Source: Bradyrhizobium sp. WBOS07
GTDB lineage: Bacteria > Pseudomonadota > Alphaproteobacteria > Rhizobiales > Xanthobacteraceae
Assembly: GCF_024585165.1 (NCBI RefSeq)
Contig: NZ_CP029008.1
Span: 5,165,501-5,229,500, forward strand
Length of the DNA: 64,000 nucleotides
Direction of reading: 5' to 3'
The notes under the pieces are model-generated. The model saw nothing but the letters and a program-made list of their open reading frames with translations, had not been told where the DNA came from and did no database searches. Made by a program: the position numbers and the translations under genes. Below, piece after piece: positions 18,841 to 28,327 of the stretch. Each line of letters begins with the position of its first letter. Positions within the stretch are counted from its first letter, which is position 1.

Positions 18841-20277
18841 CTACATGTTCGCGTCGCCCTCGGGGCCGACCGAGGCGATGCGCACCATGTTGGTGGTGCC
18901 GGGGATGCCGAGCGGCACGCCGGCGACGATGATCACGCGCTGGCCGGCGCGGACGAAGCCGTCGCGGAACGCGATCTGGCCGGCGCGGGCGACCATGTCG
19001 TCCTGATCGCGCGCGTCCTCGGCCACCACGCAGTGCACGCCCCAGACTACAGCGAGCCGGCGGCCGGCGGTGATGTTCGGGGTGATCGCCACGATCGGCG
19101 GCTTCGGCCGCTCGCGCGCCACGCGCACCGCGGTCGAGCCCGACGAGGTCCAGCAGATCAAGGCGGGCAGGTCGAGCGTCTCGGCGATCTGCCGCGCGGC
19201 ATCGGCGATGGCATCGCCCGCGGTGGCTTCCGGCGCCGGGCGCTGGGCCATGATCACCGACCGGTAGGTCGGGTCGCGCTCGACCTCCTCGCCGATGCGG
19301 TTCATGGTCGAGACCGCTTCGACCGGGAATTTTCCGGCGGCCGATTCCGCCGACAGCATGATGGCGTCGGCGCCTTCATAGACGGCGGTGGCGACGTCGG
19401 AGACTTCGGCGCGGGTCGGGACCGGCGACTGGATCATCGATTCCAGCATCTGGGTCGCGATCACCACCGGCTTGCCGGCGCGGCGCGCCATGCGCGTCAT
19501 CTGCTTCTGAAGGCTCGGCACGCGCTCCAGCGGCAGCTCGACGCCGAGGTCGCCGCGCGCGACCATCAGCGCATCGGAGGCCTCGATGATGTCGGCGAGG
19601 CGGTCGATCGCCTGCGGCTTCTCGATCTTGGCCATCACGGCGGCGCGGCCGCGGATCATCTTCTTGGCTTCGAGCACGTCGTCGGCGCGCTGCACGAAGG
19701 ACAGCGCGATCCAGTCGACGCCGGTGACGAGCGCCGCCTCGAGGTCGGCGCGGTCCTTCGGCGTCATCGCCGAGACCGGCAGGTCGGTGTCGGGCAGGCT
19801 GACGCCCTTGCGGTCGCTCATCTTGCCGCCGACCACGACACGCGTCACCGCGTGCTCCTTCGAGGTCTCCTCCGCGATCAGGCGCACCTTGCCGTCGTCG
19901 AGCAGCAGCGCGTGGCCGGGCCTGAGCGCGGCCAGGATCTCGGGATGGGGCAATTGGACGCGCGTGGCATCGCCCGCCGCCTTGTCGGAATCGAGCGTGA
20001 AGGTCTGGCCGTTCTGGAGCTGGACCGAGCCTTCGGCGAAGGCACCCAGCCTGAGCTTCGGGCCCTGGAGATCGACCAGGATGCCGATCGGCCGGCCGTA
20101 GCTCGACTCGACGTTGCGGATCGTCGCCACCAGCTCGCGCATCTTGTCATGCGGGGTGTGGCTCATGTTGATGCGAAACAGGTCGGCGCCGGCCTCGAAC
20201 AGGCGGCGGATCATGGCGAGGTCTGACGACGCCGGTCCCAGGGTCGCGAGAATCTTGATACGGCGAAGACGCCTCAT
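18841..20277 (-). CDS. pyk: Pyruvate kinase
   Basis: Last step of glycolysis: phosphoenolpyruvate plus ADP gives pyruvate and ATP. The 478-residue protein shows KILATLGPASSD and RINMSHTPHDKM at the start of the barrel, DLQGPKLRLG, the catalytic MVARGDLGVELP and VVIATQMLESMI segments, and the SAESAAGKFPVEAV helix, then the C-terminal allosteric-type domain. Length is standard. Its ATG overlaps the stop of the DUF1036 gene (ATGA), so the two are translationally coupled. It ends convergent with the TetR gene 150 bases away. Confidence 0.97.
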   Translation of the reverse strand: MRRLRRIKILATLGPASSDLAMIRRLFEAGADLFRINMSHTPHDKMRELVATIRNVESSYGRPIGILVDLQGPKLRLGAFAEGSVQLQNGQTFTLDSDKAAGDATRVQLPHPEILAALRPGHALLLDDGKVRLIAEETSKEHAVTRVVVGGKMSDRKGVSLPDTDLPVSAMTPKDRADLEAALVTGVDWIALSFVQRADDVLEAKKMIRGRAAVMAKIEKPQAIDRLADIIEASDALMVARGDLGVELPLERVPSLQKQMTRMARRAGKPVVIATQMLESMIQSPVPTRAEVSDVATAVYEGADAIMLSAESAAGKFPVEAVSTMNRIGEEVERDPTYRSVIMAQRPAPEATAGDAIADAARQIAETLDLPALICWTSSGSTAVRVARERPKPPIVAITPNITAGRRLAVVWGVHCVVAEDARDQDDMVARAGQIAFRDGFVRAGQRVIIVAGVPLGIPGTTNMVRIASVGPEGDANM

Positions 20278-20855
20278 GGCTTATTTCCAGACGGGGGTGG
20301 CAGGCCGGGCGAGCCGGGGGGCGTAGCACCGGGAGGGCCATTGGGCAAACCGGGAACCCCGCCCGGGCCGACCGGGCCGGGCAGGCCGGGCACGCGCTGT
20401 TGCGCCGGCTGTTCGTTAGCGTCGGTCAGCTGCACCGTCCAGGCCCGCTGCTCGCCGGTGTCGACCTCGAAATAGCCGGTCCGGTCGTAGCCGCGCGCGA
20501 GGCAATCCTCGGTGCCGCGGATGGTGAACTCCTTGTCGCGCGAGCACATGAAGGCCTGCCCCGACCACTCGCCGCCGCGATCATAGTCGATCGCGTAGAT
20601 GTAATAGTAACGGGCCACCAGCGTTCCGCGCAGCAGGGTCTCGCAGGAGCGGGAGGAGATGTTCCACCAGCCTTCGGTGGTCCAGCCCTCGGCGTCCTTG
20701 TAGCCGAGCGCAATGCCGACCCGGCTCGACGTGTTGTTGCAGAGGCGGAAATCGGCGGCGGCCGGGCTGGCGCAAAGGCACAGCCAGGCGACCATCAGCA
20801 CCGGGACCAACCGGGCGAGCAGGCGAAGCGGGGGGCGGGGAGATTCGGCAATCAT
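20274..20855 (-). CDS. Exported DUF1036 protein
   Basis: A 193-residue secreted protein of unknown role. An N-terminal signal segment (ending CASPAAADF) is followed by the DUF1036 domain, recognisable by FRLCNNTSSRVGIALGYKD, WTTEGWWNISSRSCETLL and five or so cysteines that may form disulfides, then a C-terminal Pro/Gly-rich tail from about residue 150. The stop overlaps the pyruvate kinase start, an arrangement I associate with this group. No enzymatic motif was seen. Confidence 0.85.
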   Translation of the reverse strand: MIAESPRPPLRLLARLVPVLMVAWLCLCASPAAADFRLCNNTSSRVGIALGYKDAEGWTTEGWWNISSRSCETLLRGTLVARYYYIYAIDYDRGGEWSGQAFMCSRDKEFTIRGTEDCLARGYDRTGYFEVDTGEQRAWTVQLTDANEQPAQQRVPGLPGPVGPGGVPGLPNGPPGATPPGSPGLPPPSGNKP

Positions 20856-21029
20856 TGTCGCGGTAGCTATACCAGATCATTGACGATTTGGCGTAGGGCC
20901 GGGAACGGCCCCAAAGAGCGGCAGGCCAGCTTCGGGCCGGTTTGCGCCGGGATATGGCAAAATCTGTGACAGCGCCCACCTGATCCCGTAAGGGTGACCC
21001 CATCGGGGCAGGCCCAAGGGGATACAGCC

Positions 21030-21335
21030 ATGGCAATCGACGACAAAACCAGGACCGAGCTCGAGGCGGCCGCTTTCCGGCGCCTGGTCGATCACCTGAA
21101 GACGCGGACCGACGTTCAGAACATCGACCTGATGAATCTGGCGGGCTTCTGCCGCAACTGCCTGTCCAACTGGCTCAAGGAAGCCGCCGACGCCCAAGGC
21201 GTCGCCTTGAGCAAGGACGAGAGCCGGGAGGCGGTCTACGGCATGCCCTACGAGACCTGGAAAGCGAAATACCAGGGCACGGCGACGCCGCAGCAGCTCG
21301 AGACGATGAAGAAGGTCCATCCGCATGGCCACTGA
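21030..21335 (+). CDS. DUF1244 domain protein
   Basis: A 101-residue cytoplasmic protein of the DUF1244 family, function not established. Family-like features are AFRRLVDHLKTRTDVQN, NLAGFCRNCLSNWL with two cysteines three residues apart, and YGMPYETWKAKYQG. It ends in a His-containing tail (KKVHPHGH), so metal binding is possible but not shown. ATG 21030 follows AAGGGGATACA. It sits between the divergent pyk/DUF1036 pair and gapR. Confidence 0.87.
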   Translation: MAIDDKTRTELEAAAFRRLVDHLKTRTDVQNIDLMNLAGFCRNCLSNWLKEAADAQGVALSKDESREAVYGMPYETWKAKYQGTATPQQLETMKKVHPHGH

Positions 21336-21525
21336 GTTCGCGAAACACCTGAGTCGCACCACACAACAGCTTTCTGCGCCCCGCAGCAGGAAGGTGTGGG
21401 CGCGCTGTGGACGAGCGCGATGCTGCCTTGAACGCAGTCGGCACCGACCCTAAGGGTTCTAGCCAGCACGCGCGGTGAGGATGCCGGCGTCACCTCGTTT
21501 TGCCAGTTCCATTGGGAGTACCTAG

Positions 21526-21798
21526 ATGGCCACCTCCGCCGCCGTCCGCGACGACGAGCCCGCGACGAAATTTGCCAAGGACCAGCTCAAGTCCATCATC
21601 GAGCGCATCGAGCGGCTGGAGGAAGAGAAGAAGGCGATCTCCGACGACATCCGCGACGTTTATGCCGAGAGCAAGGGCAACGGCTACGACGTCAAGGCGC
21701 TGCGCACCATCGTGCGCCTGCGTAAGCAGGACCCCAACGAGCGCGCCGAGGCCGAGACGATCCTCGAGACCTATATGCAGGCGCTCGGCATGATCTGA
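21526..21798 (+). CDS. gapR: GapR-like nucleoid-associated protein (DUF2312)
   Basis: A 90-residue protein matching Caulobacter GapR, which clamps overtwisted AT-rich DNA ahead of replication and transcription and stimulates topoisomerases. Shared features are [19 protein letters not shown] as the first coiled-coil helix, [17 protein letters not shown], and the basic [11 protein letters not shown] patch, ending with a short helix ([12 protein letters not shown]). The first 18 residues differ from the Caulobacter protein. GGGAG precedes ATG 21526. Usually essential in alphaproteobacteria. A palindromic repeat follows 27 bases after the stop. Confidence 0.92.
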   Translation: MATSAAVRDDEPATKFAKDQLKSIIERIERLEEEKKAISDDIRDVYAESKGNGYDVKALRTIVRLRKQDPNERAEAETILETYMQALGMI

Positions 21799-21825
21799 GG
21801 CGTGTCGCCTCGAGCCCTGCTGCCC

Positions 21826-21911
21826 TAGCCCGGATGGAGCGCAAGCGAAATCAGGGCTTTTGCAGTGCAGGACGCATTCCCCGGGATGACGCTTGCGCTC
21901 CATCCGGGCTA
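21826..21911. repeat. REP-like element with 22-bp perfect inverted repeat
   Basis: TAGCCCGGATGGAGCGCAAG (arm continues CG) at 21826-21847 is the exact complement of 21890-21911, separated by 42 bases. This TAGCCCGGAT-type palindrome is of a kind I know as dispersed between genes in several proteobacteria. A related copy lies at 22388-22464, on the other side of the DUF1801 gene. Confidence 0.8.
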
Positions 21912-21953
21912 CAAGGCTGGCGTGTTGCACTTCGTTTGTGAACGGAGACTGCC

Positions 21954-22379
21954 GTGACTGCGCCACCGCTGCCGCGCGAATTGAACCGTGCCTTCGGCGC
22001 TCTTCCGGCGCCGATCGGCAAGCGGCTGCTGCAGGTGCGCGACCTGATCTTCGCGACTGCCGCTGCGGACGAGCATATCGGCCGCCTTACCGAGACCCTG
22101 AAATGGGGCGAGCCGGCTTATCTGACCGATGAGACCGGCAGCGGATCGACGATCCGGCTTGGCCGCGTCAAGGACTCTGATGCAGCCGCCATTCTCTTCA
22201 ACTGCAAGACGACCCTGATCGACACGTTCCGCGAACGCTTTCCCGACCGGTTCGAATATCGGCAGACCAGGGCGCTGTTGCTGCCGGTGTCGGGCAAGCT
22301 GCCGAAACGGGAGCTATCGATCTGTCTGTCGTTGGCGCTGACCTATCATCGGGACCGGCGGGGGAAGAAGGCGCGGTAG
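21954..22379 (+). CDS. DUF1801 domain protein
   Basis: A 141-residue cytoplasmic protein of the DUF1801 (YdhG-like) family, role unknown. Features seen are LTETLKWGEPAYLTDE near residue 45, TIRLGRVKD and a C-terminal LSLALTYHRDRRGKKAR tail. The start is GTG 21954 with GGAG seven bases upstream; no ATG is available in a suitable place. It is a lone gene bracketed by two REP-like palindromes, so it might sit on a mobile or easily rearranged segment, but nothing else shows transfer. Confidence 0.8.
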   Translation: MTAPPLPRELNRAFGALPAPIGKRLLQVRDLIFATAAADEHIGRLTETLKWGEPAYLTDETGSGSTIRLGRVKDSDAAAILFNCKTTLIDTFRERFPDRFEYRQTRALLLPVSGKLPKRELSICLSLALTYHRDRRGKKAR

Positions 22380-22387
22380 CACCATCC

Positions 22388-22464
22388 GTAGCCCGGATGT
22401 AGCGCAGAGAAATCCGGACCGTCGTTGCATGCGGCATGATTCCCGGATTGCGCTTCCGGGCTAC
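22388..22464. repeat. Second REP-like palindrome
   Basis: GTAGCCCGGATGTAGCGCAG on the left and GCGCTTCCGGGCTAC on the right form an imperfect inverted repeat of the same family as 21826-21911. It lies between the convergent DUF1801 and DUF882 genes, where it could also act as a bidirectional 3'-end structure. Confidence 0.7.
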
Positions 22465-22495
22465 GAGAGCGAAATTCTGGAAACAGCAGCGGCGC

Positions 22496-24118
22496 TCAGC
22501 GCAGCGCGGCGGTGCGCACGACGAATGAGGTCGTCTGGAGCTTCGCGGTGGCGCTGCCGGAGAACGTATCGCAGGACAGGCCCTGCATCGGATCCTCGGC
22601 AAAACCCATCGCGATCACGGCGCGCGGCTTGACGAAATAGGCGCGCAGCGCCGCGGTATCGAGCTCGCCCATCAGCGTCACCGACATCGCATGGCTGGCA
22701 CTCGGCGACAGCATCACGACCTTGAGCCAGACGCTCTCGCCCTTGGCGGCGGAGAGGCGCGTCGCGGTCGCGACCATACCGTCGATGCTCTTGCCGACCA
22801 CCGTGTTGATTTCCGTCGCCTGAGCAAGGCTGCGCGATGCGGGGCGGGCCGAACGCGGGATCGGCGCGGAGGCGGCGACGACATTGGCGCGGTCGACCGG
22901 GGAGGCGGCCGGCGCGTAAGCCAGTGCCTGAAGAGCTGTGTTGGGCAGGCTCGCGGTTGGTTGCGGATCGGTGGCGGCGGCAAGAGCCTGGCGAGCCTTC
23001 AGCGCGGCGACCTGGGCCGGCGTCGCCTGCTGCGGCGTGGCCGGGACATCATCCCAGAAGCCGCGGGCATTGATGATGTCGGCCGGGGTCTCCGGCTTGC
23101 CGTCGACGGATTTGGCGGCAGCGGGCTTGTCAGCCACTGGCGCGGGCTTCGGCTTGGGGGGCGCAACGAGCTGCGCATCGGCCGAGGCGAGCTGGATCAT
23201 GGCCATTTGCGGCTTCGCGCGCGGCGTCGGCACCGGCTCGGCGGGCTTGGCTGCGGCTGCGACGACGGTCGGTGCCGCCGGCTTCGCGGCCGGGGTGGGT
23301 GCGCCCTCGTCATCCTCGTCGCTGGCGGCCGGAGCTGCCGACTTGCCCTTGAACAGCGCGGCGAAGAAGCTCGGCTTGCTGCCGGAATCGTCGCCGCTGC
23401 CGCGGCGCTCGATCTCGGCCTTGGCGACCTCATAACCCTTCAGCGGCACGCCGTCGGTCGGCAGGTGCACGGTCTTGCCGTCCGGGAAGACGCGGGCGAG
23501 CTGGTCATGCGTCATGCGCGGCCAGTGCCGGACGCTGCCGGTGTCCAGATGCACGAAGGGCGAGCCGGAGGTCGGATAGAAGCCGACGCCGCCGCGCTGC
23601 AGGCGCAGGCCGGCGAAGCGGATCTGCTCCAGCGGCACGCCTGGGATGTAGAAGTCCATCGCATGTCCCAGCATATGCTGGCTGGAGCGCGCCACGCCGG
23701 AGGAGCGGCGGCGGAGCATGGCGTTGGTGGCGGGCGAGCGATAGGAGGAGATGATCTGGATCGGCTGCTTGCCGTCGACGTCGCGATAGACTTCCCAGAG
23801 GATGTCGAACAGGCGGCGGTCCATGACCGTCGCCTCCTGGGTGCGCCAGTCGCGCAGGAAGTGGTTGAGCTGCTTCAGCGCGGCTTCGTCGTAGCGCCCG
23901 TCACGCTTGAAGGTGACGGTGAGGTCTTCGCCGGAATGGGTGTGGTGGAAGGAGAGCGTCTTGGTCTCGTTCAGCGCGGCGGCGTCATGAACCGAGCCTG
24001 CGCCCGCAAGCAGCAATGCGGCAGTGAGGCCGATCCGCGAACCGGCCTTCACTCCCGCATGGGACAACGACAGCACAGCGAATTGGCGTGCGAGACCAGT
24101 CAGCACGTATGAGCCCAC
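22496..24118 (-). CDS. Exported DUF882 / M15A-like peptidase
   Basis: A 540-residue secreted protein. After an N-terminal hydrophobic export segment (about 22-48) comes a DUF882 domain of about 170 residues related to M15A zinc D-Ala-D-Ala peptidases: HTHSGEDLTVTF, SSYRSPATNAMLRRR, the metal-site motif SSQHMLGHAMDFYIPG and FVHLDTGSVRHW with the second His. A long Ala/Pro/Lys-rich region (about 250-430) separates this from a C-terminal segment of about 110 residues unlike anything I recognise. Likely trims cell-wall peptides. The start is GTG 24118 with a poor ribosome site; an in-frame stop lies seven codons upstream, so little else is possible. Downstream of, and on the same strand as, the L,D-transpeptidase gene. 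Confidence 0.83.
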   Translation of the reverse strand: MGSYVLTGLARQFAVLSLSHAGVKAGSRIGLTAALLLAGAGSVHDAAALNETKTLSFHHTHSGEDLTVTFKRDGRYDEAALKQLNHFLRDWRTQEATVMDRRLFDILWEVYRDVDGKQPIQIISSYRSPATNAMLRRRSSGVARSSQHMLGHAMDFYIPGVPLEQIRFAGLRLQRGGVGFYPTSGSPFVHLDTGSVRHWPRMTHDQLARVFPDGKTVHLPTDGVPLKGYEVAKAEIERRGSGDDSGSKPSFFAALFKGKSAAPAASDEDDEGAPTPAAKPAAPTVVAAAAKPAEPVPTPRAKPQMAMIQLASADAQLVAPPKPKPAPVADKPAAAKSVDGKPETPADIINARGFWDDVPATPQQATPAQVAALKARQALAAATDPQPTASLPNTALQALAYAPAASPVDRANVVAASAPIPRSARPASRSLAQATEINTVVGKSIDGMVATATRLSAAKGESVWLKVVMLSPSASHAMSVTLMGELDTAALRAYFVKPRAVIAMGFAEDPMQGLSCDTFSGSATAKLQTTSFVVRTAALR

Positions 24119-24317
24119 CCAGTCGACGAGCGTTCAATGGACTCTCCCGCCAACCCCGTTAGCAGTGCGAAAGAGGATGAACGCTTTCTTAAAGCGAGAA
24201 GGTTAATTCGAGGTTGACCTTCCCGCCCCCAAACCAAGTCAGAATACGATCCTAACCGGTTGACTGTGGCAAAAAAACGCCCGCTGCCAGGATGCAGGTG
24301 GAGAATGGTTAACGTTA

Positions 24318-24346
24318 AACGGCCCCGTCGCTGGGACGGGGCCGTT
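24318..24346 (-). terminator. Strong hairpin after the L,D-transpeptidase gene
   Basis: A perfect 12-bp stem (AACGGCCCCGTC / GACGGGGCCGTT) with a 5-base loop lies about 40 bases past the stop on the minus strand. Only TTTAACGTT follows, so the U-run is weak. The rest of the 268-base gap shows nothing else. Confidence 0.65.
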
Positions 24347-24386
24347 GATATCGTTGCAGGATTCGAAAAAGGCCGCCGAAACGGGC

Positions 24387-26498
24387 TCAGCGGGTGAACA
24401 CCCGCTGCTGCTGGGGCCGGCGCCCGACCGGCGCCGGCGGCGCGGCCTGGGTCGGCGCCCCGAACAGCCGCTCGAAGAAATTCGGCCCGGACGAGCCGAA
24501 GCCCCCGCCATTGTTGGCCACCGCCACGCCTGAGGGCAGCGTCGTCGCCGGCCGCGAATAGCTGGGCTGGGAATGGGCCACGACGGCCTCGAGGTCCTTG
24601 CCGCGGTTGTTCTTCAGGACGTTGATCATGGCCGCGTCGCGGCCATAGATGTCCTTGCGGAATTGCAGCTTGCCGGCGTCATCCACGAAGGCGGTCTGAT
24701 AGGTGATGTTCACCGGGATCGGGGTCGGGAATTTCAGGTCGATCTCGCTCTTGCCGTACATGCTGCGGATGCGCTCGGGCGTGTACTTCTCGTTCGGCAT
24801 GACGATGTTGAGCAGCACGGAGGCGTACTGATCCGGATTCTGCACCCGCATGCAGCCATGGCTGAAGGCGCGCTCTTCCTTGGCGAACAAATGCTTGTCC
24901 GGCGTGTCGTGCTGATAGACCAGGAACTTGTTCGGGAAGTTGAAGCGGACACGGCCGAGCGCATTGGCTTCACCGGGCGGCTGCGAGATGTGCACCGAGC
25001 CATCGCGGTTCTGCTCGAGCCTGAGGCCCATGCGCTGAAGCACGGTCGGGTCCTGCTGCAAGGCCGGCAGGTATTCGTTGTAGACGATCGACGGAGGCAC
25101 GTTCCAGGTCGGATTGACCGTGATGTACTTCATCGTCTCGGTCAGCAGCGGGGTTGCATGCTTGCCCGGCTTGCCGGTGACGACGCGCGTGGTCCAGACT
25201 TGCTGGCCGCGCTGCATCACCTTCAGCGTGAAATCGGGAATGTTGAGGATGACATAGGCATCGCCCAGCGCGGGTGCGCCGAGGTCGCGCGGCAGCCAGC
25301 GCCAGCGCTCCATGTTCACCAGCACCACGTCGATCTGCTTGTCGCGCTTCGGGGTGTTGAGCGCGCTGACGGTCTTGTCGTCGAGGATGCCGGTCGGCTT
25401 CATCTCGGCGCTGCTCTGGAATTTGCGCACCGCGTCGGCGACGGCGGCATCGTAGCGAGTGTCGCTGGCATTCTCGGCGAGGCCAAGCTTGGCGCGCAGC
25501 TGCGGCACGCGCGGATCTTCCACGACGATCTCGGCATGCTTCTTGGTGGCCGCCGTGTACTTCAGCGCCGGACCGTCGGCGATCTCGATCACCGGGCCGT
25601 TGCCCTGACCGCGAAGCTCCGCGAGCTTGGCCTTCAGCTGCTTGTAGAGCTTGTGCGGCGGGTTGTAGCTGTCGAGCGCTGCGGAAGCGTCCGCCGCGGT
25701 CGTGACCTTGGCGAGTACCTCGTTGGGGTCGACCGGATGCTCGGGATAAAGAATGTCGCCGCTGACCTGCGACCAGTGCATGCGGCCGCTCTGGGCATGG
25801 CGCGCATAGTCGAACATGCTGGCAGTGAGCTTGAGCTCGGCATCGGCCAGCGCATCGGGCGTGGTGGCGGCCGCAAAATCCGGCGCCGGATAATCGGCGG
25901 GATTGAGACCGTCGGAGCCGGCGTCCTTGAGCCGCGCGATCACGCCCTTGGCCGCCGCGGTGAGAGTGCCGCCTTGAGTCCAGACCGGCGCGAAATCGCG
26001 TGCGCCGTAGAACTTCTCGACCGCGGCGCGCTCGTTCTTGCGGTCAAAGTGCCGCGAGGTCTTGGCGCCGATGATATCCTTGAGCCTGTCGGCGACCGGC
26101 TGGTCGGCGGCGGGAACGTTGCTCGCGGCCTTGACCGGTTCGGCGGCCGGAGCCGCAGCGGCAGCCGGCGTTGCGGTGGCGGGCGAGTTGGCGAGCTCGG
26201 AAGGCTTGGTCTCGACCTTGTCCGGCGCGGGGGCGACGTCAGCCTTCACCGGCTCCTTCGGCTCCTTGGCGGAATCCTGAACGGTGGCGGTGGTGTCGAG
26301 CTTGATGTCGGCTGCGGTCGGGGGCGGAACGTTGGCCGGCTCGGGCCGCGGGATCGCGGCTTCGATCGCGAGCTCGGCCGCGCTGCTGCGCGCCTGGTCC
26401 TGCGCCAGGGCCGAGCTGGCCGACACCGTGAGGAAGGTGGCCGCGACCGTCATCAAGACGCGGTCAAAGCCCGCACGGTGGTTCAAACAGTTCCGCAT
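24387..26498 (-). CDS. L,D-transpeptidase, YcbB/LdtD type
   Basis: Periplasmic enzyme that makes 3-3 cross-links between peptidoglycan stems. The 703-residue protein has a signal peptide (about 1-35, ending SASSALAQ), a long Ala/Pro-rich stretch to about 130, the YcbB scaffold region (NERAAVEKFYGARDFAPVW), a peptidoglycan-binding module (RYDAAVADAVRKFQ) and a YkuD catalytic domain with the nucleophile in SHGCMRV, Cys549. The Arg/Pro tail ends PQQQRVFTR. ATG 26498 is chosen for its GAGGGG site; an ATG 11 codons upstream (26531) is weaker. The low-complexity N-terminal region is longer than in E. coli YcbB. Confidence 0.93.
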   Translation of the reverse strand: MRNCLNHRAGFDRVLMTVAATFLTVSASSALAQDQARSSAAELAIEAAIPRPEPANVPPPTAADIKLDTTATVQDSAKEPKEPVKADVAPAPDKVETKPSELANSPATATPAAAAAPAAEPVKAASNVPAADQPVADRLKDIIGAKTSRHFDRKNERAAVEKFYGARDFAPVWTQGGTLTAAAKGVIARLKDAGSDGLNPADYPAPDFAAATTPDALADAELKLTASMFDYARHAQSGRMHWSQVSGDILYPEHPVDPNEVLAKVTTAADASAALDSYNPPHKLYKQLKAKLAELRGQGNGPVIEIADGPALKYTAATKKHAEIVVEDPRVPQLRAKLGLAENASDTRYDAAVADAVRKFQSSAEMKPTGILDDKTVSALNTPKRDKQIDVVLVNMERWRWLPRDLGAPALGDAYVILNIPDFTLKVMQRGQQVWTTRVVTGKPGKHATPLLTETMKYITVNPTWNVPPSIVYNEYLPALQQDPTVLQRMGLRLEQNRDGSVHISQPPGEANALGRVRFNFPNKFLVYQHDTPDKHLFAKEERAFSHGCMRVQNPDQYASVLLNIVMPNEKYTPERIRSMYGKSEIDLKFPTPIPVNITYQTAFVDDAGKLQFRKDIYGRDAAMINVLKNNRGKDLEAVVAHSQPSYSRPATTLPSGVAVANNGGGFGSSGPNFFERLFGAPTQAAPPAPVGRRPQQQRVFTR

Positions 26499-26830
26499 TG
26501 TGTCGCACCCCTCGGGTGAACTGTCCCTCATGGAACAGCTTCGTTATCGCCTATTGAGCTTCGGCTAAATCGCGCCGGCCTCTCGAAAGTTGCACGCCTG
26601 CACGCAACGATTCCCACGCAGACGATATACAGGCCCCGGTTTTGCAGCCAGCGCTACCCGGGACAATTCACGCCAAACTGACTTCAAGGCAGCCTCTTGG
26701 CAACGGATTGTGCGCTGGCCCCACGCGCTTTTCCCTGTGTCTGTCACTTCCAAGTCACGGTTCAACAAGCAGTCGAATTCTGTCGTCGTGGGAACGGCTT
26801 ACAGCCGCCCCTCGCATTGCCCAGCGAGGC
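26499..26830. other. Intergenic region upstream of the L,D-transpeptidase
   Basis: About 330 bases between two minus-strand genes, expected to hold the transpeptidase promoter. I found no convincing promoter, repeat or small gene in it. Confidence 0.4.
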
Positions 26831-28327
26831 TCAGTGCGTCTCCTCGCCGCTTTTCCCGCCATGGCCGGGAACCCCGGCTTCGTCGAGTTTGCGGTAGAGG
26901 GTGGACCGGCCGATTCTGAGGCGGCGGGCCACCTCGGACATCTGGCCGCGATAATGCGAGATCGCGAAGCGGATGATCTCGTTCTCCATGTCCTCGAGCG
27001 GGCGGACCTCGCCGGTCGGGGTCAGCATGGCGAGAGTTCCGGCGGCCGGAAGCGGCGCGATTGGTATTTCATTGCCCGACACGACGGAAGGAGTCGCTGC
27101 CGGCTCGAGCATCAGCGGGGCGGTCGGAATCTCCGTGATGGGCTGCGGCTGCGAAGCGAGCAGGGGGAAATCGCTGAGGCCGAGCTGGTCGCCGTCGCTC
27201 ATCACCACGGCACGGTAGACCGCGTTCTCGAGCTGGCGGATGTTGCCGGGCCAGTCGAGCTGGGCCAGATGCGCCATCGCCTCGCCACTGATGCCGGCGA
27301 TCTGGCGATTCTCCTCGGCGGCAAAGCGCGCCAGGAAATGCCGGAGCAGATGCGGGATGTCCTCGCGCCGGGCCCGGAGCGAGGGGATCGTCAGCGGCAG
27401 CACGTGCAGACGATAGAACAGGTCTTCCCGGAAGTGTCCCTGCTTCACCCGCTCCAGCAGCTTGCGATTGGTGGCCGAGACGATGCGGACGTCGACCTTG
27501 ACCGGCTTGCGGCCGCCGACCGCCTCGACGGCACCCTCCTGGAGCGCGCGCAAGAGCTTGACCTGAGCGGTCAGCGGCAGCTCGCTGACCTCGTCCAGAA
27601 ACAGCGTACCGCCATGGGCCTCGACGAACTTGCCCATGTGCCGCTCGGTGGCGCCGGTGAAGGCCCCCTTCTCATGGCCGAACAGGATGGATTCGACGAG
27701 GTTGTCGGGAATGGCGCCGCAATTGACGGCGACGAACGGCTTTGCCTTGCGCTCGCCGCTGCCATGGATGGCGCGCGCGAACATTTCCTTGCCGACGCCG
27801 GACTCGCCTTCGATCAGAACCGGGATCGAGGAGTTCGCCGCCTTCTGCGCGGCGCGCATGACCGGGGCCATCGCCTCGGCGCGGGTGATGATATCGGAAA
27901 AGGTCAGCCGACCCTCGCGGCTGTGCCGGATGCGCTGCAATTCGCCCTTGAGCGCGGAGACGTTGAGAGCGTTGCGCAGCGAAACCTGAAGTCGCTCCAG
28001 GCCGACCGGCTTGACCACGAAGTCGGCCGCACCAGCGCGCATCGCCGAGATCACGTTGTCGATGCCGCCATGCGCGGTTTGCACGATGACGGGGACGCTG
28101 AGGCCCGCTTCACGCATCTTGGCCAGCACGCCCATGCCGTCGAGGCCGGGCATCACGAGATCGAGGATAACGCCGTCGATGGCCGGAGCATCGGGAGCGG
28201 TGAGGGCGGCGATCGCGGCATCGCCGGAATCCACGACGACCGTCTCATAGCCGCATTTCTGCACCATGTTCTCGACCAGCCGGCGGGCTACGGCGTCGTC
28301 GTCGGCGATCAAAATACTGGCAGCCAT
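26831..28327 (-). CDS. NtrC-type sigma-54-dependent response regulator
   Basis: A 498-residue activator of sigma-54 promoters. It has a receiver domain (about 1-125) with DDD at the acidic pocket and phospho-acceptor Asp56 in ILDLVMP, an AAA+ domain with Walker A GESGVGKE from residue 174, the sigma-54 contact loop GAFTGA and Walker B GTLFLDEVSELP, and a C-terminal Fis-type helix-turn-helix (MSEVARRLRIGRSTLYRKL). An Ala/Pro/Thr-rich linker of about 60 residues precedes the last domain. No sensor kinase is adjacent, so its partner is encoded elsewhere. Target genes are unknown; the cell-wall genes downstream are on the same strand but about 330 bases away. Confidence 0.95.
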   Translation of the reverse strand: MAASILIADDDAVARRLVENMVQKCGYETVVVDSGDAAIAALTAPDAPAIDGVILDLVMPGLDGMGVLAKMREAGLSVPVIVQTAHGGIDNVISAMRAGAADFVVKPVGLERLQVSLRNALNVSALKGELQRIRHSREGRLTFSDIITRAEAMAPVMRAAQKAANSSIPVLIEGESGVGKEMFARAIHGSGERKAKPFVAVNCGAIPDNLVESILFGHEKGAFTGATERHMGKFVEAHGGTLFLDEVSELPLTAQVKLLRALQEGAVEAVGGRKPVKVDVRIVSATNRKLLERVKQGHFREDLFYRLHVLPLTIPSLRARREDIPHLLRHFLARFAAEENRQIAGISGEAMAHLAQLDWPGNIRQLENAVYRAVVMSDGDQLGLSDFPLLASQPQPITEIPTAPLMLEPAATPSVVSGNEIPIAPLPAAGTLAMLTPTGEVRPLEDMENEIIRFAISHYRGQMSEVARRLRIGRSTLYRKLDEAGVPGHGGKSGEETH

